Below, piece after piece: positions 38,001 to 51,600 of a stretch of 64,000 nt of DNA (positions are counted from its first letter, which is position 1; every line of letters starts with the position of its first letter). The translations under genes were made by a program, and so were the position numbers. Source of the DNA: Isoperla grammatica (Eukaryota; Arthropoda; Insecta; Plecoptera; Perlodidae); contig OX246737.1 of NCBI GenBank assembly GCA_945910005.1, forward strand, positions 79,240,931-79,304,930, written 5' to 3'. The notes beneath the pieces are model-generated. The model had not been told where the DNA came from, ran no database searches, and saw nothing but the letters and a program-made list of their open reading frames with translations.

Positions 38001-41000
38001 TGCATAAAAAATAGAAATTGGCTGATTTCAGTCTATCTACCACAAACTTCCAGTTTTAAGAGGAATCTTGCATACGGCTGGGATTCCTAAGGGTTTCAAC
38101 CAAATTGCACAAATCGTTGTTTTAGAGCGTTTCAGGCTCCAATAAGCACAATTTGTCAATTTCGTCACATTTCGATTACTTCTATAGAAGTTACACCCTC
38201 CGTCGAAAAATAAGAATAGGTTGCATTCTTCAAGAGTATAATGAAAATGCATAAATTGAGTTTTTTCGTCGTTTTCGGTTAAAATATGCATAAAAAATAG
38301 AAATTGGCTGTTTTCAGTCTATCTACCACAAACTTCCAGTTTTAAGAGGAATCTTGCATACGGCCGGGATTCCTAAGGGTTTCAACCAAAGTTGACAAAT
38401 CGTTGTTTTAGAGCGTTTCAGGCTCCAATAAGCACAATTTGTCCATTTCGTCACATTTCGATAAATTCTATAGAAGTTACACCCTCCGTCGAAAAATAAG
38501 AATTATAGGTTGCATTCTTCAAGAGTATAATGAAAATGCATAAATTGAGTTTTTTCGTCGTTTTTGGTTAAAATATGCATAAAAAATAAAAATTGGCTGA
38601 TTTCAGTCTATCTACCACAAACTTCCAGTTTTAAGAGGAATCTTGCATACGGCCGGGATTCCTAAGGGTTTCAACCAAAGTTGACAAATCGTTGTTTAAG
38701 AGCGTTTCAGGCTCCAATAAGCACAATTTGTCCATTTCGTCACATTTCGATAACTTCTATAGAAGTTACACCCTCCGTTGAAAAATAAGAATTATAGGCT
38801 GCATTCTTCAAGAGTATAATGAAAATGCATAAATTGAGTTTTTTCGTCGTTTTTGGTTAAAATATGCATAAAATATAGAAATTGGCTGATTTCAGTCTAT
38901 CTATCACAAACTTCCAGTTTTAAGAGGAATCTTGCATACGGCTGGGATTCCGTAGGGTTTCAACCAAAGTTGACAAATCGTTGTTTTAGAGCGTTTCAGG
39001 CTCCAACAAGCACAATTTGTCCATTTCGTCACATTTCGATAACTACTTTAGAAGTTACACCAACCGTTGAAAAATAATAATGTTAGTGTGCATTCTGAAA
39101 GAGTATTATGAAAATGCATAAATTGAGTTTTTTTGGCGTTTTTGGTTAAAATATGCATAAAATATAGAAATTGGCTGATTTCAGTCTATCTACCACAAAC
39201 TTCCAGTTTTAAGAGGAATCTTGCATACGGCTGGGATTCCTAAGGGTTTCAACCAAATTGCACAAATCGTTGATTTAGAGCGTATCAGGCTCCAATAAGC
39301 ACAATTTGTCCATTTCGTCACATTTCGATAACTCCTATAGAAGTTACACCCTCCGTTGAAAAATAAGAATTATAGGCTGCGTTCTTCAAGAGTATAATGA
39401 AAATGCATAAATTGAGTTTTTTCGTCGTTTTTGGTTAAAATATGCATAAAATATAGAAATTGGCTGATTTAAGTCTATCTACCACAAACTTCCAGTTTTA
39501 AGTGGAATCTTGCATACGGCCGGGATTCCTAAGGGTTCCAACAAAAGTTGACAAATCGTTGTTTTAGAGCGTTTCAGGCTCCAATAAGCACAATTTGTCC
39601 ATTTCGTCACATTTCGATAACTTCTACAGAAGTTACACCCTCCGTCGAAAAATAAGAATTATAGGTTGCATTCTTCAAGAGTATAATGAAAATGCATAAA
39701 TTGAGATTTTTCGTCGTTTTTGGTTAAAATATGGATAAAATATAGAAATTGGCTGATTTCAGTCTATCTACCACAAACTTCGAGTTTTAAGAGGAATCTT
39801 GCATACAGCTGGGATTCCTAAGTGTTTCAACCAAAGTTGACAAATCGTTTTTTTAGAGCGTTTTAGGCTCCAGTAAGCACAATTTGTCCATTTCGTCACA
39901 TTTCGATTACTTCTATAGAAGTTACACCCTCCGTTAAAAAATAAGAATTATAGGCTGCATTCTTCAAGAGTATAATGAAAATGCATAAATTGAGTTTTTT
40001 CGTCGTTTTTGGTTAAAATATGCATAAAATATAGAAATTGGCTGATTTTTGTCTATCTACCACAAACTTCGAGTTTTAAGAGGAATCTTGCGTACAGCTG
40101 GGATTCCTAAGTGTTTTAACCAAAAATGACAAATCGTTGTTTTAGAGCGTTTCAGGCTCCAATAAGCACAATTTGTCCATTTCGTTACATTTCGATATTT
40201 TCTATAGAAGTTACACCCTCCGTCGAAAAATAAGAATTATAGGTTGCATTCTTCAAGAGTATAATTAAAATGCATAAATTGAGTTTTTTCGTCGTTTTTG
40301 GTTAAAATATGCATAAAAAATAGAAATTGGCTGATTTCAGTCTATCTACCACAAACTTCCAGTTTTAAGAGGAATCTTGCATACGGCCGGGATTCCTAAG
40401 GGTTTCAACCAAAGTTGACAAATCGTTGTTTAAGAGCGTTTCAGGCTCCAATAAGCACAATTTGTCCATTTCGTCACATTTCGATAACTTCTATAGAAGT
40501 TACACCCTCCGTTGAAAAATAAGAATTATAGGCTGCATTCTTCAAGAGTATAATGAAAATGCATAAATTGAGTTTTTTCGTCGTTTTTGGTTAAAATATG
40601 CATAAAATATAGAAATTGGCTGATTTCAGTCTATCTATCACAAACTTCCAGTTTTAAGAGGAATCTTGCATACGGCTGGGATTCCTAAGGGTTTCAACCA
40701 AAGTTAACAAATCGTTGTTTTAGAGCGTTTCAGGCTCCAATAAGCACAATTTGTCCATTTCGTCACATTTCGATAACTACTTTAGAAGTTACACCAACCG
40801 TTGAAAAATAATAATGTTAGTGTGCATTCTGAAAGAGTATTATGAAAATGCATAAATTGAGTTTTTTCGTCGTTTTTGGTTAAAATATGCATAAAATATA
40901 GAAATTGGCTAATTTCAGTCTATCTACCACAAACTTCCAGTTTTAAGAGGAATCTTGCATACGGCCGGGATTCCTAAGGGTTTAAACCAAAGTTGACAAA

Positions 41001-41176
41001 TCGTTGTTTTCGAGCGTTTCAGGCTCCAATAAGCACAATTTGTCCATTTCGTCACATTTCGATAACTTCTATAGAAGTTACACCCTCCGTTGAAAAATAA
41101 GAATTATAGGCTGCATTCTTCAAGAGTTTAATTAAAATGCATAAATTGAGTTTTTTCGTCGTTTTTGGTTAAAATA
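38001..41176. repeat. 11-monomer HOR of the 3-bp-loss series
   Basis: The block begins like the next (41177 onward) and repeats the series at 3176 bp. It contains several private units near 39100-40300: TTTTTTTGGCG, GAGCGTATCAGG, AGGCTGCGTTC, GTTCCAACAAAAG, and two copies with CATACAGCTGGGATTCCTAAGTG or CGTACAGCTGGG. These extend it relative to the 7- and 8-unit versions. Confidence 0.7.
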
Positions 41177-44100
41177 TGCATAAAAAATAGAAATTGGCTG
41201 ATTTCAGTCTATCTACCACAAACTTCCAGTTTTAAGAGGAATCTTGCATACGGCTGGGATTCCTAAGGGTTTCAACCAAATTGCACAAATCGTTGTTTTA
41301 GAGCGTTTCAGGCTCCAATAAGCACAATTTGTCCATTTCGTCACATTTCGATTACTTCTATAGAAATTACACCCTCCGTCGAAAAATAAGAATAGGTTGC
41401 ATTCTTCAAGAGTATAATGAAAATGCATAAATTGAGTTTTTTCGTCGTTTTTGGTTAAAATATGCATAAAAAATAGAAATTGGCTGTTTTCAGTCTATCT
41501 ACCACAAACTTCCAGTTATAAGAGGAATCTTGCATACGGCCGGGATTCCTAAGGGTTTCAACCAAAGTTGACAAATCGTTGTTTTAGAGCGTTTCAGGCT
41601 CCAATAAGCACAATTTGTCCATTTCGTCACATTTCGATAACTTCTATAGAAGTTACACCCTCCGTCGAAAAATAAGAATTATAGGTTGCATTCTTCAAGA
41701 GTATAATGAAAATGCATAAATTGAGTTTTTTCGTCGTTTTTGGTTAAAATATGCATAAAAAATAAAAATTGGCTGATTTCAGTCTATCTACCACAAACTT
41801 CCAGTTTTAAGAGGAATCTTGCATACGGCCGGGATTCCTAAGGGTTTCAACCAAAGTTGACAAATCGTTGTTTAAGAGCGTTTCAGGCTCCAATAAGCAC
41901 AATTTGTCCATTTCGTCACATTTCGATAACTTCTATAGAAGTTACACCCTCCGTTGAAAAATAAGAATTATAGGCTGCATTCTTCAAGAGTATAATGAAA
42001 ATGCATAAATTGAGTTTTTTCGTCGTTTTTGGTTAAAATATGCATAAAATATAGAAATTGGCTGATTTCAGTCTATCTATCACAAACTTCCAGTTTTAAG
42101 AGGAATCTTGCATACGGCTGGGATTCCGTAGGGTTTCAACCAAAGTTGACAAATCGTTGTTTTAGAGCGTTTCAGGCTCCAATAAGCACAATTTGTCCAT
42201 TTCGTCACATTTTGATAGTTACTTTAGAAGTTACAATAACCGTTGAAAAATAATAATGTTAGTGTGCATTCTGAAAGAGTATTATGAAAATGCATAAATT
42301 GAGTTTTTTCGTCGTTTTTGGTTAAAATATGCATAAAATATAGAAATTGGCTGATTTCAGTCTATCTACCACAAACTTCCAGTTTTAAGAGGAATCTTGC
42401 ATACGGCCGGGATTCCTAAGGGTTTCAACTTAAGTTGACAAATCGTTGTTTTAGAGCGTTTCAGGCTCCAATAAGCACAATTTGTCCATTTCGTCACATT
42501 TCGATAACTTCTATAGAAGTTACACCCTCCGTCGAAAAATAAGAATTATAGGTTGCATTCTTCAAGAGTATAATGAAAATGCATAAATTGAGTTTTTTTG
42601 TCCTTTTTGGTTAAAATATGAATAAAAAATAGAAATTGGCTGATTTCAGTCTATCTACCACAAACTTCCAGTTTTAAGAGGAATCTTGCATACGGCCGGG
42701 AATCCTAAGGGTTTCAACCAAAGTTGACAAATCGTTGTTTTAGAGCGTTTCAGGCTCCAATAAGCACAATTTGTCCATTTCGTCACATTTCGATAACTTC
42801 TGTAGAAGTTACACCCTCCGTTGAAAAATAAGAATTATAGGCTGCATTCTTCAAGAGTATAATGATAATGCATAAATTGAGTTTTTTCGTCGTTTTTGGT
42901 TAAAATATGCATAAAATATAGAAATTGGCTGATTTTAGTCTTTCTACCACAAACTTCCAGTTTTAAGAGGAATCTTGCTTACGGCTGGGATTCCTAAGGG
43001 TTTCAACCAAAGTTGACAAATCGTTGTTTTAGAGCGTTTTAGGCTCCAATAAGCACAATTTGTCCATTTCATCACATTTCGATAACTTCTATAGAAGTAA
43101 CACCCTCCGTCGAAAAATAAGAATTATAGGTTGCATTCTTCAAGAGTATAATGAAAATGCATAAATTGAGTTTTTTCGTCGTTTTTGGTTAAAATATGCA
43201 TAAAAAATAGAAATTGGCTGATTTCAGTCTATCTACCACAAACTTCCAGTTTTAAGAGGAATCTTGCATACGGCTGGGATTCCTAAGGGTTTCAACCAAA
43301 TTGCACAAATCGTTGTTTTAGAGCGTTTCAGGCTCCAATAAGCACAATTTGTCCATTTCGTCACATTTCGATTACTTCTATAGAAGTTACACCCTCCGTC
43401 GAAAAATAAGAATAGGTTGCATTCTTCAAGAGTATAATGAAAATGCATAAATTGAGTTTTTTCGTCGTTTTCGGTTAAAATATGCATAAAAAATAGAAAT
43501 TGGCTGTTTTCAGTCTATCTACCACAAACTTCCAGTTTTAAGAGGAATCTTGCATACGGCCGGGATTCCTAAGGGTTTCAACCAAAGTTGACAAATCCTT
43601 GTTTTAGAGCGTTTTAGGCTCCAATAAGCACAATTTGTCCATTTCGTCACATTTCGATAACTTCTATAGAAGTTACACCCTCCGTCGAAAAATAAGAATT
43701 ATAGGTTGCATTCTTCAAGAGTATAATGAAAATGCATAAATTGAGTTTTTTCGTCGTTTTTGGTTAAAATATGCATAAAAAATAAAAATTGGCTGATTTC
43801 AGTCTATCTACCACAAACTTCCAGTTTTAAGAGGAATCTTGCATACGGCCGGGATTCCTAAGGGTTTCAACCAAAGTTGACAAATCGTTGTTTAAGAGCG
43901 TTTCAGGCTCCAATAAGCACAATTTGTCCATTTCGTCACATTTCGATAACTTCTATAGAAGTTACACCCTACGTTGAAAAATAAGAATTATAGGCTGCAT
44001 TCTTCAAGAGTATAATGAAAATGCATAAATTGAGTTTTTTCGTCGTTTTTGGTTAAAATATGCATAAAATATAGAAATTGGCTGATTTCAGTCTATCTAT

Positions 44101-45640
44101 CACAAACTTCCAGTTTTAAGAGGAATCTTGCATACGGCTGGGATTCCGTAGGGTTTCAACCAAAGTTGACAGATCGTTGTTTTAGAGCGTTTCAGGCTCC
44201 AATAAGCACAATTTGTCCATTTCGTCACATTTCGATAACTACTTTAGAAGTTACACCAACCGTTGAAAAATAATAATGTTAGTGTGCATTCTGAAAGAGT
44301 ATTATGAAAATGCATAAATTGAGTTTTTTTGGCGTTTTTGGTTAAAATATGCATAAAATATAGAAATTGGCTGATTTCAGTCTATCTACCACAAACTTCC
44401 AGTTTTAAGAGGAATCTTGCATACGGCCGGGATTCCTAAGGGTTTCAACTAAAGTTGACAAATCGTTGTTTTAGAGCGTTTCAGGCTCCAATAAGCACAA
44501 TTTGTCCATTTCGTCACATTTCGATAACTTCTATAGAAGTTACACCCTCCGTCGAAAAATAAGAATTATAGGTTGCATTCTTCAAGAGTATAATGAAAAT
44601 GCATAAATTGAGTTTTTTCGTCCTTTTTGGTTAAAATATGAATAAAAAATAGAAATTGGCTGATTTCCGTCTATCTACCACAAACTTCGAGTTTTAAGAG
44701 GAATCTTGCATACGGCCGGGATTCCTAAGGGTTTCAACCAAAGTTGACAAATCGTTGTTTTAGAGCGTTTCAGGCTCCAATAAGCACAATTTGTCCATTT
44801 CGTCACATTTCGATAACTTCTATAGAAGTTACACCCTCCGTTGAAAAATAAGAATTATAGGCTGCATTCTTCAAGAGTATAATGCAAATGCATAAATTGA
44901 GTTTTTTCGTCGTTTTTGGTTAAAATATGCATAAAAAATAGAAATTGGCTGATTTCAGTCTATCTACCACAAACTTCCAGTTTTAAGAGGAATCTTGCAT
45001 ACGGCCGGGATTCCTAAGGGTTTCAACCAAAGTTGACAAATCGTTGTTTTAGAGCGTTTCAGGCTCCAATAAGCACAATTTGTCCATTTCGTCACATTTC
45101 GATAACTTCTGTAGAAGTTACACCCTCCGTTGAAAAATAAGTATTATAGGCTGCATTCTTCAAGAGTATAATGATAATGCATAAATTGAGTTTTTTCGTC
45201 GTTTTTGGTTAAAATATGCATAAAATATAGAAATTGGCTGATTTTAGTCTTTCTACCACAAACTTCCAGTTTTAAGAGGAATCTTGCTTACGGCTGGGAT
45301 TCCTAAGGGTTTCAACCAAAGTTGACAAATCGTTGTTTTAGAGCGTTTTAGGCTCCAATAAGCACAATTTGTCCATTTCATCACATTTCGATAACTTCTA
45401 TAGAAGTAACACCCTCCGTCGAAAAATAAGAATTATAGGTTGCATTCTTCAAGAGTATAATGAAAATGCATAAATTGAGTTTTTTCGTCGTTTTCGGTTA
45501 AAATATGCATAAAAAATAGAAATTGGCAGATTTCAGTCTATCTACCACAAACTTCCAGTTTTAAGAGGAATCTTGCATACGGCTGGGATTCCTAAGGGTT
45601 TCAACCAAAGTTGACAAATCGTTGTTTTAGAGCGTTTCAG
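41177..45640. repeat. 7-monomer HOR copies of the 3-bp-loss series
   Basis: The series at 41213-42253 recurs at 43233-44273 with an offset of 2020 bp. Shared variants include AATAAGAATAGGTTGC, GGCTGTTTTCAGTC, AAAAAATAAAAATTGG, CTATCTATCACAAAC, GATTCCGTAGGG, TTTGTCCTTTTTGG or TTCGTCCTTTTTGG with AATATGAATAAAAAATAG, and AATGATAATGCAT with CTTGCTTACGG. Confidence 0.72.
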
Positions 45641-48600
45641 GCTCCAATAAGCACAATTTGTCCATTTCGTCAACTTTCGATAACTACTTTAGAAGTTACA
45701 CCAACCGTTGAAAAATAATAATGTTAGTGTGCATTCTGAAAGAGTATTATGAAAATGCATAAATTGAGTTTTTTGTCGTTTTTGGTTAAAATATGCATAA
45801 AATATAGAAATTGGCTGATTTTAGTATATCTACCACAAACTTCCAGTTTTAGGAGGAATCTTGCATACGGCCGGGATTCCTAAGGGTTTCAACCAAAGTT
45901 GACAAATCGTTGTTTTAGAGCGTTTCAGGCTCCAATAAGCACAATTTGTCCATTTCGTCACATTTCGATAACTTCTATAGAAGTTACACCCTCCGTCGAA
46001 AAATAAGAATTATAGGTTGCATTCTTCAAGAGTATAATGAAAATGCATAAATTGAGTTTTTTCGTCGTTTTTGGTTAAAATATGCATACAAAATAGAAAT
46101 TGGCTGATTTCAGTCTATCTACCACAAATTTCCAGTTTTAAGAGGAATCTTGCATACGGCCGGGATTCCTAAGGGTTTCAACCAAAGTTGACAAATCGTT
46201 GTTTTAGAGCGTTTCAGGCTCCAATAAGCACAATTTGTCCATTTCGTCACATTTCGATAACTTCTATAGAAGTTACACCCTCCGTTCAAAAATAAGAATT
46301 ATAGGCTGCATTCTTCAAGAGTATAATGAAAATGCATAAATTGAGTTTTTTCGTCGTTTTTGGTTAAAATATGCATAAAATATAGAAATTGGCTGATTTT
46401 AGTCTTTCTACCACAAACTTCCAGTTTTAAGAGGAATCTTGCATACGGCTGGGATTCCTAAGGGTTTCAACCAAAGTTGACAAATCGTTGTTTTAGAGCG
46501 TTTTAGGCTCCAATAAGCACAATTTGTCCATTTCATCACATTTCGATAACTTCTATAGAAGTAACACCCTCCGTCGAAAAATAAGAATTATAGGTTGCAT
46601 TCTTCAAGAGTATAATGAAAATGCATAAATTGAGTTTTTTCGTCGTTTTTGGTTAAAATATGCATAAAAAATAGAAATTGGCAGATTTCAGTCTATCTAC
46701 CACAAACTTCCAGTTTTAAGAGGAATGTTGCATACGGCTGGGATTCCTAAGGGTTTCAACCAAAGTTGACAAATCGTTGTTTTAGAGCGTTTCAGGCTCC
46801 AATAAGCACAATTTTTCCATTTCGTCACCTTTCGATAACTACTTTCGAAGTTACACCAACCGTTGAAAAATAATAATGTTAGTGTGCATTCTGAAAGAGT
46901 ATTACGAAAATGCATAAATTGAGTTTTTTTGGTGTTTTTGGTTTAAATATGCATAAATTATAGAAATTGGCTGATTTTAGTCTATCTACCACAAACTTCC
47001 AGTTTTAAGAGGAATCTTGCATACGGCTGGGATTCCTAAGGGTTTCAACCAAATTGCACAAATAGTTGTTTAAGAGCGTTTCAGGCTCCAATAAGCACAA
47101 TTTGTCCATTTCGTCACATTTCGATATTTTCTATAGAAGTTACACCCTCCGTCGAAAAATAAGAATTATAGGTTGCATTCTTCAAGAGTATAATGAAAAT
47201 GCATAAATTGAGTTTTTTCGTCGTTTTTGGTTAAAATATGCATAAAAAATAGAAATTGGCTGATTTTAGTCTATCTACCACAAACTTCGAGTTTTAAGTG
47301 GAATCTTGCATACAGCTGGGATTCCTAAGTGTTTCAACCAAAGTTGACAAATCGTTGTTTTAGAGCGTTTCAGGCTCCAAAGAGCACAATTTGTCCATTT
47401 CGTCACATTTCGATATTTTCTATAGAAGTTACACCCTCCGTCGAAAAATAAGAATTATAGGTTGCATTCTTCAAGAGTATAATGAAAATGCATAAATTGA
47501 GTTTTTTCGTCGTTTTTGGTTAAAATATGCATAAAAAATAGAAATTGGCTGATTTCAGTCTATCAACCACAAACTTCCAGTTTTAAGAGGAATCTTGCAT
47601 ACGGCCGGGATTCCTAAGGGTTTCAACCAAAGTTGACAAATCGTTGTTTTAGAGCGTTTCAGGCTCCAATAAGCACAATTTGTCCATTTCGTCACATTTC
47701 GATAAATTCTATAGAAGTTACACCCTCCGTTGAAAAATAAGAATTATAGGCTGCATTCTTCTAGAGTATAATGAAAATGCATAAATTGAGTTTTTTCGTC
47801 GTTTTTGGTTAAAATATGCATAAAATATAGAAATTGGCTGATTTTAGTCTATCTACCACAAACTTCCGGTTTTAAGAGGAATCTTGCATACGGCTGGGAT
47901 TTCTAAGGGTTTCAACCAAATTGCACAAATCGTTCTTTTAGAGCGTTTCAGGCTCCAATAAGCACAATTTGTCCATTTCGTCACATTTCGATTACTTCTA
48001 TAGAAGTTACACCCTCCGTCGAAAAATAAGAATTATAGGTTGCATTCTTCAAGGTTATAATGAAAATGCATAAATTGAGTTTTTTCGTCGTTTTTGGTTA
48101 AAATTTGCATAAAAAAAAGAAATTGGCTGATTTCAGTCTATCTACCACAAACTTCCAGTTTTAAGGGGAATCTTGCATACGGCCGGGATTCCTAAGGGTT
48201 TCAACCAAAGTTGACAAATCGTTGTTTAAGAGCGTTTCAGGCTCCAATTAGCACAATTTGTCCATTTCGTCACATTTCGATAACTTCTATAGAAGTTACA
48301 CCCTCCGTTGAAAAATAAGAATTATAGGCTGCATTCTTCAAGAGTATAATGAAAATGCATAAATTGAGTTTTTTCGTCGTTTTTGGTTAAAATATGCATA
48401 AAATATAGAAATTGGCTGATTTCAGTCTATCTATCACAAACTTCCAGTTTTAAGAGGAATCTTGCATACGGCTGGGATTCCTAAGGGTTTTAACCAAAGT
48501 TGACAAATCGTTGTTTTAGAGCGTTTCAGGCTCCAATAAGCACAATTTGTCCATTTCGTCACATTTCGATAACTACTTTAGAAGTTACACCAACCGTTGA

Positions 48601-51600
48601 AAAAAAATAATGTTAGTGTGCTTCTGAAAGAGTATTATGAAAATGCATAAATTGAGTTTTTTCGTCGTTTTTGGTTAAAATATGCATAAAATATAGAAAT
48701 TGGCTGATTTTAGTATATCTTCCACAAACTTCCAGTTTTAAGAGGAATCTTGCATACGGATGGGATTCCTAAGGGTTTCAACCAAATTGCACAAATCGTT
48801 GTTTTAGAGCGTTTCAGGCTCCAATAAGCACAATTTGTCCATTTTGTCACATTTCGATAACTTCTATAAAAGTTACACCCTCCGTCGAAAAATAAGAATT
48901 ATAGGTTGCATTCTTCAAGAATATAATGAAAATGCATAAATTGAGTTTTTTCGTCGTTTTTGGTTAAAATATGCATAAAAAATAGAAATTGGCTGATTTC
49001 AGTCTATCTACCACAAACTTCCAGTTTTAAGAGGAATCTTGCATACGGCCGGGATTCCTAAGGGTTTCAACCAAAGTTGACAAATCGTTGTTTTAGAGCG
49101 TTTCAGGCTCCAATAAGCACAATTTGTCCATTTCGTCACATTTCGATAACTTCTATAGATGTTACACCCTCCGTCGAAAAATAAGAATTATAGGTTGCAT
49201 TCTTCAAGAGTATAATGAAAATGCATAAATTGAGTTTTTTCGTCGTTTTTGGTTAAAATATGCATACAAAATAGAAATTGGCTGATTTCAGTCTATCTAC
49301 CACAAACTTCCAGTTTTAAGAGGAATCTTGCATACGGCCGGGATTCCTAAGGGTTTCAACCAAAGTTGACAAATCGTTGTTTTAGAGCGTTTCAGGCTCC
49401 AATAAGCACAATTTGTCCATTTCGTCACATTTCGATAACTTCTATAGAAGTTACACCCTCCGTTGAAAAATAAGAATTATAGGCTGCATTCTTCAAGAGT
49501 ATAATGAAAATGCATAAATTGAGTTTTTTCGTCGTTTTTGGTTAAAATATGCATAAAATATAGAAATTGGCTGATTTTAGTCTTTCTACCACAAACTTCC
49601 AGTTTTTAGAGGAATCTTGCATACGGCTGGGATTCCTAAGGGTTTCAACCAAAGTTGACAAATCGTTGTTTTAGAGCGTTTTAGGCTCCAATAAGCACAA
49701 TTTGTCCATTTCATGACATTTCGATAACTTCTATAGAAGTAACACCCTCCGTCGAAAAATAAGAATTATAGGTTGCATTCTTCAAGAGTATAATGAAAAT
49801 GCATAAATTGAGTTTTTTCGTCGTTTTTGGTTAAAATATGCATAAAAAATAGAAATTGGCAGATTTCAGTCTATCTACTACAAACTTCCAGTTTTAAGAG
49901 GAATCTTGCATACGGCTGGGATTCCTAAGGGTTTCAACCAAAGTTGACAAATCGTTGTTTTAGAGCGTTTCAGGCTCCAATAAGCACAATTTGTCCATTT
50001 CGTCACCTTTCGATAACTACTTTAGAAGTTACACCAACCGTTGAAAAATAATAATGTTAGTGTGCATTCTGAAAGAGTATTATGAAAATGCATAAATTGA
50101 GTTTTTTTGGTGTTTTTGGTTTAAATATGCATAAAATATAGAAATTGGCTGATTTTAGTCTATCTACCACAAACTTCCAGTTTTAAGAGGAATCTTGCAT
50201 ACGGCTGGGATTCCTAAGGGTTTCAACCAAATTGCACAAATAGTTGTTTAAGAGCGTTTCAGGCTCCAATAAGCACAATTTTTCCATTTCGTCACATTTC
50301 GATAACTTCTATAGAAGTTACACCCTCCGTTGAAAAATAAGAATTATATTTTGCATTCTTCAAGAGTATTATGAAAATGCATAAATAGAGTTTTTTCGTC
50401 GTTTTTGGTTAAAATATGTATTAAATATAGAAACTGTCTGATTTTAGTCTATCTACCACAAACTTCGAGTTTTAAGAGGAATCTTGCATACAGCTGGGAT
50501 TCCTAAGTGTTTCAACCAAAGTTGACAAATCGTTGTTTTAGAGCGTTTCAGGCTCCAATAAGCACAATTTGTCCATTTCGTCACATTTCGATATTTTCTA
50601 TAGAAGTTACACCCTCCGTCGAAAAATAAGAATTATAGGTTGCATTCTTCAAGAGTATAATGAAAATGCATAAATTGAGTTTTTTCGTCGTTTTGGTTAA
50701 AATATGCATAAAAAATAGAAATTGGCTGATTTCAGTCTATCAACCACAAACTTCCAGTTTTAAGAGGAATCTTGCATACGGCCGGGATTCCTAAGGGTTT
50801 CAACCAAAGTTGACAAATCGTTGTTTTAGAGCGTTTCAGGCTCCAATAAGCACAATTTGTCCATTTCGTCACATTTCGATAACTTCTATAGAAGTTACAC
50901 CCTATGTTGAAAAATAAGAATTATAGGCTGCATTCTTCAAGAGTATAATGAAAATGCATAAATTGAGTTTTTTCGTCTTTTTTGGTTAAAATATGCATAA
51001 AATATAGAAATTGGCTGATTTTAGTCTATCTACCACAAACTTCCAGTTTTAAGAGGAATCTTGCATACGGCCGGGATTCCTAAGGGTTCCAACCAAAGTT
51101 GACAAATCGTTGTTTTAGAGCGTTTCAGGCTCCAATAAGCACAATTTGTCCATTTCGTCACATTTCGATAACTTCTATAGAAGTTACACCCTCCGTTGAA
51201 AAATAAGAATTATAGGCTGCATTCTTCAAGAGTATAATGAAAATGCATAAATTGAGTTTTTTCGTCGTTTTTGGTTAAAATATGCATAAAATATAGAAAT
51301 TGGCTGATTTCAGTCTATCTATCACAAACTTCCAGTTTTAAGAGGAATCTTGCATACGGCTGGGATTCCTAAGGGTTTCAACCAAAGTTGACAAATCGTT
51401 GTTTTAGAGCGTTTCAGGCTCCAATAAGCACAATTTGTCCATTTCGTCACATTTCGATAACTACTTTAGAAGTTACACCAACCGTTGAAAAATAATAATG
51501 TTAGTGTGCATTCTGAAAGAGTATTATGAAAATGCATAAATTGAGTTTTTTGTCGTTTTTGGTTAAAATATGCATAAAATATAGAAATTGGCTGATTTTA

